Below, in pieces: positions 33,502 through 38,686 of a DNA stretch of 38,686 nucleotides. Where the stretch lies: the NCBI GenBank assembly GCA_015063455.1, contig SVUC01000006.1, positions 1-38,686 on the forward strand, in the 5' to 3' direction. Under the pieces are notes generated by a model. That model did not search any database and had not been told where the DNA came from. It saw only the letters and a program-made list of their open reading frames with translations. Numbering within the stretch: the stretch's first letter is position 1; the number at the start of each line of letters is the position of its first letter. The DNA comes from Oscillospiraceae bacterium. GTDB taxonomy: Bacteria > Bacillota > Clostridia > Oscillospirales > CAG-272. The position numbers were made by a program, and so were the translations under genes.

Positions 33502-33571
33502 GCCCAAACGTATCCGATAATTTTATCAGATAAACCGCTGATGGCGATTGACCCGTCGCTTGATGCAAAAA

Positions 33572-33613
33572 ACAAAAGTTAAACAAAACAACAAAAGTCA
33601 ACACAAAAGTCAA
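33572..33613 (+). repeat. Short A-rich direct repeats after rpsT
   Basis: ACAAAAGT followed by T/C-AA occurs three times (33572, 33591, 33603) between the rpsT stop and its terminator. They are simple and untranslated, perhaps replication slippage. Confidence 0.5.
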
Positions 33614-33627
33614 CAAATAACAAAGAT

Positions 33628-33666
33628 TCCCGAACAGGTCAAGCTCCGGCCGGTCGGGATTTTTTG
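33628..33666 (+). terminator. Terminator of rpsT
   Basis: TCCCGA (33628-33633) pairs with TCGGGA (33654-33659) around an inner GC-rich stem and is followed by a T run. A weaker stem lies nearer to the stop at 33510-33531. Confidence 0.75.
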
Positions 33667-33693
33667 ATTTTTTTGAAATTTTTTAATTTTTTC

Positions 33694-33723
33694 TGTAAGA
33701 TTCTGCTGTCATGCCGGTCTTAT
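33694..33723 (+). promoter_or_regulatory. Candidate ECF-type autoregulated promoter
   Basis: TGTAAG (33694-33699) and GTCTTAT (33717-33723) are 17 bases apart and end 19 bases before the start of the sigma gene. This does not resemble sigma-A boxes but fits the general ECF form of a TGTAA-type -35 and a GTC-type -10. Self-regulation is inferred. Confidence 0.45.
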
Positions 33724-33742
33724 AGGTAAAGGGGGGATTTGC

Positions 33743-34237
33743 GTGAAAGAATTTGAAAAGCTTTATGAAGCGTATTTCAGCGATGTTTTCAAATATCTGC
33801 GCTCTCTTGCGAGAGATGAGGATTTGGCGGAAGAGATCACGGCGGAAACGTTCTTTCGCGCAATGAGATCTCTTTCGTCATTCAGAGGAGAGTGTGATGT
33901 AAAGGTGTGGCTTCTCAGAATTGCGAAGAATACATATTTTACTCATCTTTCAAAAAACAAACGTCTCGCAGAGCTTGATCTGTCTTATGAAAATACAGAT
34001 GACGGGAGTATATCTGCAGATGAAGAGCTGATCGAGCGTGAGACTGCAGGAGAGATACTGCGCTCTCTGCACGAGCTTGGAGAGCCGTACAAAGAAGTGT
34101 TTATGCTTCGGGTCTATGCGGAGCTGAGCTTTTCTCAGATCGGAGATGTGTTCTCCAAGAATGAGAACTGGGCGTGCGTAACGTATCACAGAGCAAGAAA
34201 AAAGATTATCGAGAAAATTTCAGAAAAGGAGAGTTGA
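33743..34237 (+). CDS. ECF-type RNA polymerase sigma factor
   Basis: This 164-residue sigma-70 family protein contains region 2 (LYEAYFSDVFKYLRSL, EDLAEEITAETFFRAM, VWLLRIAKNTY) and region 4 (EPYKEVFMLRVYAELSFSQIGDVF, WACVTYHRARKKI). It has no region 3 or 1.1, as in ECF factors. The start is GTG at 33743, preceded by AAGGGGGG. The downstream anti-sigma gene starts one base after its stop, so the two are a coupled pair. Confidence 0.92.
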   Translation: MKEFEKLYEAYFSDVFKYLRSLARDEDLAEEITAETFFRAMRSLSSFRGECDVKVWLLRIAKNTYFTHLSKNKRLAELDLSYENTDDGSISADEELIERETAGEILRSLHELGEPYKEVFMLRVYAELSFSQIGDVFSKNENWACVTYHRARKKIIEKISEKES

Positions 34238-34238
34238 T

Positions 34239-35162
34239 ATGAGAAATATTGAGAACGAATGTGGGATCGTCGAGGACCTTCTCCCTCTTTACACAGAAGA
34301 ATTGGCGGGGGAAGAGTCGGTCAGATTTGTTGAAGCACATCTTAAGGAGTGCGTGTCCTGCAGAGCGGAGTTCGAGAGAATGAAAAAACAAATCGCACAG
34401 GATGAAAAATGCAGAACAATTGACACAGTTCCTCTTGATAAAATGGGGAAGATGATAAAGAAAAATCGGAATCGCAGTGTTCTGCTTTCGGTGCTGATCG
34501 TTACGGCGGTGTTTTTGTCACTCTTCTCGAATATAACCTCTCCGAGATATTTTGACTATTCGGACGGCGTTGTATCGGCATCCGTGACTGATGAGGGCAA
34601 CGTATATCTTTGGTTCAGCGATGAGGTTACATATTGGTCAGTTGATAAGGTAAAAAATGACGAAGGACGTGACTTCTATACTGTGACCGCATCGTATTCC
34701 CTGTACGACAGACTGCTCGGAAGATCAAAAAATTCTAATCTGCACCCGAGCCTGTATCCAACAGATGCCGTGATAAGATCTGATGACGGAGAAGTACCTG
34801 TCGTATATTATGTGCAGAATAATGGTGAGGATGATGTTTGTCTCTGCGGAGATCATTCCGATATCGGAATGGGGAGAACACTCCCGCGGCTTGTTCTCGG
34901 ATATTACTTGCTTGCGGCGACAGGAGTGCTTATCTTCCTTCTTGGGTTGTGTGCTCTGCTGCACAAGAATAAGTCTGCGCTGTCGAGCCTCGTGAATCTG
35001 GCATTAATTCCTGCGTCATATATTGCGGCACATCTTGCTGTAAAGGGATTTGTCAGTGTGACATATTCTGCACTTCACGATTTCATCTATATTGTCATAA
35101 CGGCAGCTGTGATATATGCTGCAGCTGTTGTTATGCTTGGAATAATTCGGGAAAAACGATAA
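34239..35162 (+). CDS. Membrane anti-sigma factor with zinc-finger (ZAS) domain
   Basis: This 307-residue protein begins with a zf-HC2/ZAS module: CGIVEDLLPLYTEELAG and then HLKECVSCRAEF, giving the HxxxCxxC zinc site. One membrane segment near 80-97 is followed by an outer domain of about 110 residues and then about three further segments (about 215-240, 247-265, 280-302). It should hold the ECF sigma factor at the membrane until a signal arrives. The multi-segment C-terminal part is longer than in the simplest anti-sigma factors. The signal is unknown. Confidence 0.88.
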   Translation: MRNIENECGIVEDLLPLYTEELAGEESVRFVEAHLKECVSCRAEFERMKKQIAQDEKCRTIDTVPLDKMGKMIKKNRNRSVLLSVLIVTAVFLSLFSNITSPRYFDYSDGVVSASVTDEGNVYLWFSDEVTYWSVDKVKNDEGRDFYTVTASYSLYDRLLGRSKNSNLHPSLYPTDAVIRSDDGEVPVVYYVQNNGEDDVCLCGDHSDIGMGRTLPRLVLGYYLLAATGVLIFLLGLCALLHKNKSALSSLVNLALIPASYIAAHLAVKGFVSVTYSALHDFIYIVITAAVIYAAAVVMLGIIREKR

Positions 35163-35193
35163 TAAAAAAATAGCTGCAAGGGATCTATTAAAT

Positions 35194-35436
35194 CTAAGTT
35201 AAAAAGCACCCAAGATCAAGAGTATTGGGCTCATTCTCCACAGAAACATCCTGTGTGGGAACATCTGATTCTTCCGTGTCACGATCGGTGTCAACTGCCG
35301 GATGCTCTTCTTCTGATTCGGATGTAGCAGTATCGATCGGCGGTTTTTCTGTGTCATAATAGGGCGGAACTGGATCATTAGGAAAGATTATAAAGGAATC
35401 GTCAATCTTCGGAGAGACCATATTCTCAATATCCAA
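35194..35436 (-). pseudogene. 3' stump of an unidentified minus-strand gene
   Basis: About 80 codons remain, rich in Asp, Glu, Pro, Ser and Thr (for example TATSESEEEHPAVDTD), ending in a stop at 35194. Codon usage looks coding, but there is no ribosome binding site, no credible start, and an in-frame stop lies just upstream. It looks like the disordered C-terminal tail of a larger protein whose 5' part has been lost. The lost end abuts the plus-strand stump at 35456. Confidence 0.55.
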
Positions 35437-35455
35437 GCGCCTAACGGTACACAGG

Positions 35456-35515
35456 CCGAAATGGGAAGATGTCTATAAATCGGAATCATGGGAATACGTC
35501 ATTGATCTTGAGTGA
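35456..35515 (+). pseudogene. 3' stump of a second sialidase-like gene
   Basis: Nineteen codons from PKWEDVYKSESWEYV to the stop match the end of the intact gene at 35627-36904 (IDLE here, IDPE there). By eye 53 of 60 bases agree, and several changes are silent. The homology begins abruptly at 35456. It is the leftover of a former tandem paralog. Confidence 0.85.
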
Positions 35516-35529
35516 ATGCAAATTCGTAC

Positions 35530-35558
35530 TTGTTTTCGCATATGTTACATGATATAAT
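35530..35558 (+). promoter_or_regulatory. Promoter of the sialidase-like gene
   Basis: TTGTTT (35530-35535), a 17-base spacer and TATAAT (35553-35558) with an extended TG lie 69 bases before the start codon. It begins right after the stump of the former paralog. Confidence 0.75.
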
Positions 35559-35626
35559 GTTGGCAGTATCGCGAAAGAAATTTGATCTTCCGATCGTTTT
35601 GAAGTGGAAAATATGAGGGGACAAAA

Positions 35627-36904
35627 ATGAAAATTGAAAAAATTAAAGTAAAAGACGCGGACGAGCGTGGTATCGCACACTTGTACCACAAAAAATATGC
35701 AGAGCCGGAAGGACTTACATTGATCGAGACTCATAAAGTACAGGGAACATCTGATTTTTACGATGCATCCGAAAGACGTATCAGCTATGATAACGGAAGA
35801 ACTTGGGGCGAATGGGAAGAAACTTATAAAGAAGATTTTCAGGCATACGGAGATCATGAGCGTTTGACTGAAAGAATGTGTGAGGCGTGGAATCCCGTCC
35901 ACAGACATCATGTTCGTATAGAGATGGATCGCGTATTTTGCGACGGACACCTGAAAGCATACGAAAAGTTTTGGGGTGGCGCAAAAGAACCTCCTTTTAC
36001 GGATCACACATATGTTGTGGTGGTGCGTGAGGATAAAACAGAAAACAGAACTATGGTCAAATACGAAGAAGGAGAAGATTTTGACCCGAATGATCCGTTG
36101 AAAGAATCATATTTCAAGAGAAATTTTGCGGGCATTACCACAAGCATAATTGTTGATGAGAACGGAGACATTTTCTTCCCCGTCTGTGTCTCGATGAATA
36201 GCTGCTGCAAGATTCTCGGTCTTGATGTTAATACATATTTTCCGGTTATGCCGTATTTTAGCTCGGGAGTTATTGTTTTCCGCGGAGTCTGGAACGGAGA
36301 GAGATACGATATCACTTACTCAAAGCCTATAGTGATATCTGACAGGTTCTCCTCTCGCGGACTGATGGAACCTTCTATAGCTAAGCTGAAGTCCGGAAGA
36401 ATACTTGTTGTATTCCGCGGATCAAACGCGGCAAATCCTGTGTGGAATACTCGAATCGATCCAGGTATGCCCGGCTTTAAGTGGTATGCATTCTCCGAGG
36501 ATAACGGTGAAACCTTCTCAGATCCGTTCCCGTGGCATTACGACACCGGTGAGGTGATCTATTCGTCTTCAACAGTGTCGAGGCTGTTCCGTGATGAGTT
36601 CACAGGTAAGCTCTATTGGATAGGAAACATCACAGGCCCGAACTCTATCGCCAACTTTCCGAGATATCCCCTCAATATATTTGAGGTGGATGAGACATAC
36701 GGATATGCTATCCGCAGCAGTATGATGGAAATTGACACAAAGCACGACGATGAGGCTGACGGTGTTCAGCTTTCAAACTTCGGAATATATCAAGACAGAG
36801 AAACACACAAGATCCATATTACCCTTACCAAACTCGGACAGCTTCCCAAATGGGAAGATGTTTATAAATCGGAATCATGGGAATACATTATTGATCCCGA
36901 ATGA
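35627..36904 (+). CDS. Sialidase-like beta-propeller protein (BNR/Asp-box), no signal peptide
   Basis: This 425-residue protein has sialidase-fold traits: Asp-box motifs SYDNGRTWGEW (about 53-63) and FSEDNGETFSDP (about 292-303), and the EPSIAKLKSGRILVVFRG strand pair typical of BNR six-bladed propellers. A catalytic Arg triad and nucleophile Tyr cannot be assigned with confidence, so it may be a related hydrolase or binding protein. It has no signal peptide, unlike most bacterial sialidases. GAGGGG precedes ATG. A stump of a paralog lies just upstream and a terminator follows. Confidence 0.75.
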   Translation: MKIEKIKVKDADERGIAHLYHKKYAEPEGLTLIETHKVQGTSDFYDASERRISYDNGRTWGEWEETYKEDFQAYGDHERLTERMCEAWNPVHRHHVRIEMDRVFCDGHLKAYEKFWGGAKEPPFTDHTYVVVVREDKTENRTMVKYEEGEDFDPNDPLKESYFKRNFAGITTSIIVDENGDIFFPVCVSMNSCCKILGLDVNTYFPVMPYFSSGVIVFRGVWNGERYDITYSKPIVISDRFSSRGLMEPSIAKLKSGRILVVFRGSNAANPVWNTRIDPGMPGFKWYAFSEDNGETFSDPFPWHYDTGEVIYSSSTVSRLFRDEFTGKLYWIGNITGPNSIANFPRYPLNIFEVDETYGYAIRSSMMEIDTKHDDEADGVQLSNFGIYQDRETHKIHITLTKLGQLPKWEDVYKSESWEYIIDPE

Positions 36905-36957
36905 AAAACTGAGCCGCATATTCACAATCAATCGAATATATTCTCTGGGTAAATCAA

Positions 36958-36983
36958 AAATCCCTCGTTTTTTCGAGGGATTT
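36958..36983 (+). terminator. Terminator of the sialidase-like gene
   Basis: AAATCCCTCG and CGAGGGATTT form a perfect 10-bp stem over six T; it is near-symmetrical and may act in both directions. Confidence 0.88.
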
Positions 36984-37006
36984 AATTTGTGTCAGCCAAT
37001 AAAAAA

Positions 37007-37040
37007 GAGATGTTTGCCTGAAGCAACACCTCTTATTTTT
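37007..37040 (-). terminator. Terminator of mreB
   Basis: On the minus strand AGAGGTG/CATCTCT and TTGC/GCAA pair with one bulged A, followed by TTTTTTATTGG. It lies just past the mreB stop. Confidence 0.8.
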
Positions 37041-37050
37041 TATTTAAAAA

Positions 37051-38067
37051 TTACAGTAATCTCTGACGTGAGATGTTTATCGCACCTTCTGGGATAGCTG
37101 AGAGGTTTTCAAGGCACTTGCCTGTACCGATCGCAACACACGATACCGCTTTGTCTGCAATACGTGTCTTGATACCCGTTGTGTAAGCGATGAGACGGTC
37201 AAGACCGTGCAGCAGGCTTCCGCCTCCTGTCATGACGATACCGTTTGCGAGAATATCACCGATCAGCTCGGGCGGTGTACGTTCAACTACAGAGCATACC
37301 GCCTCAATTACCGATGTGATCGGCTCTTCAAGTGCGTCGGGAATCTCGTCTGATGTGATACGTACTACTCTCGGCAGTCCCTGAATCAGACATCTTCCTT
37401 TAACCTCGATCGAACGAGGCTCTTCTCGCGGCCACGCAGATCCGATCTTTATCTTGATCTCCTCCGCGGTTCTCTCGCCGATGAGGACGTTGTGCTTACG
37501 TCTGACATAACGTATTATTGCTTCATCAAATTTGTCACCCGCAACCTTGATAGATTCGGAGACAACAACTCCGCCGAGGGAGAGAACTGCGATGTCTGTG
37601 GTGCCTCCTCCTATATCGACGATCATTCGTCCCACCGGGGCTGATATATCAATTCCTGCACCGATCGCGGCTGCAACAGGTTCTTCGATAAGATATGTAC
37701 GTCTTGCTCCTGCCTGAGTAGCGGCATCAACAACTGCTCTCTCTTCCACTTCAGTGATTCCCGAGGGAACGCAGATGATAACACGGGGCTTGAATATAAC
37801 CGTTCCGCAAGCTTTTTTTATAAAGTGTGCGATCATTCGGAGCGTGATCTCGTATTGGCTGATAACTCCGTCTCTGAGTGGGCGGATCGCCGTGATGTTT
37901 CCGGGAGTTCTTCCAAGCATAAGCTGAGCTTCACGGCCGAACTTCAGGATCTTATCTGTATTTTTATCGATCGCAACAACGGAAGGCTCTTTGATCACGA
38001 TGCCTTTTCCCTTGACATACACGAGAACCGTAGCGGTTCCGAGGTCAATTCCGATGTCTTTGCTCAT
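37051..38067 (-). CDS. mreB: Rod shape-determining protein MreB/Mbl
   Basis: This 338-residue actin-like ATPase organises lateral cell-wall synthesis. It has phosphate-1 GIDLGTATVLVY, connect-1 region EEPVAAAIGAG, phosphate-2 IVDIGGGTTDIAV and the adenosine motif MTGGGSLLHGL. It is a stand-alone gene without mreC or mreD next to it, which is more like the mbl/mreBH situation, so the exact paralog is uncertain. Its promoter lies at 38146-38174 and its ribosome binding site includes AGGTCAGGA. Confidence 0.95.
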   Translation of the reverse strand: MSKDIGIDLGTATVLVYVKGKGIVIKEPSVVAIDKNTDKILKFGREAQLMLGRTPGNITAIRPLRDGVISQYEITLRMIAHFIKKACGTVIFKPRVIICVPSGITEVEERAVVDAATQAGARRTYLIEEPVAAAIGAGIDISAPVGRMIVDIGGGTTDIAVLSLGGVVVSESIKVAGDKFDEAIIRYVRRKHNVLIGERTAEEIKIKIGSAWPREEPRSIEVKGRCLIQGLPRVVRITSDEIPDALEEPITSVIEAVCSVVERTPPELIGDILANGIVMTGGGSLLHGLDRLIAYTTGIKTRIADKAVSCVAIGTGKCLENLSAIPEGAINISRQRLL

Positions 38068-38145
38068 TATTTATTTCCTGACCTTTCATTTGAAAGATTA
38101 TCTGTATTTTATATTATGTAAAATAAAAATAGGTACACATATTAT

Positions 38146-38174
38146 ATTATACAACATAAAACGAGGTTTTGCAA
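38146..38174 (-). promoter_or_regulatory. Promoter of mreB
   Basis: Minus strand TTGCAA (38174-38169), a 17-base spacer and TATAAT (38151-38146), 79 bases before the start codon. Confidence 0.8.
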
Positions 38175-38319
38175 TGTTTTTGTGATAATCTCTTACTTTG
38201 TTCGAGCTTTTTCTGCAATAATAGTGTAATATCAGCGTACAGTTCTTTTGTGTGACAACATAATAACACAATACGGGTTCAAATTTTTTTGTAATCTTCA
38301 CACAATTTTCACTAATCGG

Positions 38320-38328
38320 TGATATAAT
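38320..38328 (+). promoter_or_regulatory. Extended -10 promoter of the ABC ATPase gene
   Basis: TGATATAAT at 38320-38328 is an extended -10 box. No good -35 hexamer is at 17 bases, which is acceptable for extended -10 promoters. The start codon is 51 bases downstream. Confidence 0.6.
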
Positions 38329-38378
38329 ATTTTTTAGGTAAAAAATTGATATTAAACATATCTCGGAGGACAAATAAA

Positions 38379-38686
38379 TTGATCGAAGTAAAGAATTTAG
38401 TCAAGCGATACGGCGATGTTACTGCCGTGCGCGGAGTAAGCTTCAATATCGAGAAGGGAATGATCTACGGTTTCCTCGGTCCGAACGGTGCCGGTAAGTC
38501 AACAACGATGAACATTATCACAGGATGTCTTGCCGCAACCGAGGGTGAGGTTACAATAAACGGATGCGATATTTATGAGGATCCGATCGGAGCAAAATCC
38601 GCTGTCGGATATCTTCCCGAGCAGCCGCCGCTTTATATGGATATGACACCGAACGAATATCTCGAGTTTGTCGGAGAAGCAAAAGG
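38379..38686 (+). CDS. ABC transporter ATP-binding protein (partial, right edge)
   Basis: The first 102 codons are present and the gene runs off the window. The start codon is TTG with GGAGGA 8 bases before it. Visible features are the N-terminal IEVKNLVKRYGDVTAVRGV strand and Walker A FLGPNGAGKSTTMN. The Q-loop region reads YLPEQPPLY followed by MTPNEYLEF. This resembles exporter-type ATPases of the GldA/NatA/CcmA group, so an efflux or gliding-type complex with a membrane partner downstream is expected. Confidence 0.92.
   Translation, partial: MIEVKNLVKRYGDVTAVRGVSFNIEKGMIYGFLGPNGAGKSTTMNIITGCLAATEGEVTINGCDIYEDPIGAKSAVGYLPEQPPLYMDMTPNEYLEFVGEAK

Noticed and set aside
36732-37097. A 121-codon plus-strand frame overlapping the sialidase-like gene end and the mreB end
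   Set aside because: It runs through two terminators and two real genes in another frame.

Overview
The window looks like chromosomal DNA of a Clostridia-class Bacillota, probably a gut-type anaerobe. The evidence is the tig-clpP-clpX block, a miaB-ylbF-mutS-mutL run, a one-chain chorismate mutase/prephenate dehydratase, strong AAGGAG-type ribosome binding sites, sigma-A promoters with 17-base spacers and extended -10 boxes, and a NusG-II/Gx/ApbE gene set. I cannot assign a genus. Most genes are housekeeping. No CRISPR array, insertion sequence, integrase or phage module was seen.

Layout. (1) Bases 1-480 hold a 5S rRNA followed by three tandem partial 5S copies, each with its own terminator. 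(2) Bases 599-3875 hold a signal-less heparinase II/III-like lyase on +, facing a PH/GRAM-like protein and an amidohydrolase on -. (3) Bases 3993-4610 are a Val-Asp-Phe-Gly tRNA operon with a consensus promoter and a duplicated 42-base hairpin element inside. (4) Bases 17344 down to 4696 are one long minus-strand run: NusG-II protein, Gx transporter, ApbE lipoprotein, miaB, ylbF-like, mutS, mutL, tgt, a small membrane protein, lplA and pheA. (5) Bases 17442-21129 hold a cupin, a decayed gene remnant, a HAD phosphatase and a beta-helix protein with a C-terminal PDZ domain. (6) Bases 21204-21650 hold two complete tandem tRNA-Leu(GAG) transcription units. (7) Bases 25654 down to 22103 are tig, clpP and clpX. 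(8) Bases 32864 down to 25727 are an apgM-like phosphomutase, lepB, ylqF/rbgA, rnhB, yraN, an M19 dipeptidase, thrC and a metallophosphoesterase. (9) On +, rpsT and then an ECF sigma/anti-sigma pair. (10) Bases 35194-36904 hold two gene stumps meeting at a probable deletion junction, then an intact sialidase-like beta-propeller gene. (11) mreB on - is divergent from an ABC-transporter ATPase that runs off the right edge.

Working together: the mismatch-repair and tRNA-modification genes form a conserved operon; tig/clpP/clpX cover protein folding and turnover; the NusG-II/Gx/ApbE trio points to envelope flavin or quinone electron transfer; and thrC with the apgM-like gene may supply the last two steps to threonine. 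The carbohydrate-related proteins (heparinase-like, beta-helix, sialidase-like and one decayed gene) lack signal peptides, which suggests intracellular processing of imported glycans. Gene stumps near two of them show that this accessory layer is turning over. The most unusual structure is the 5S-derived array at the left edge.
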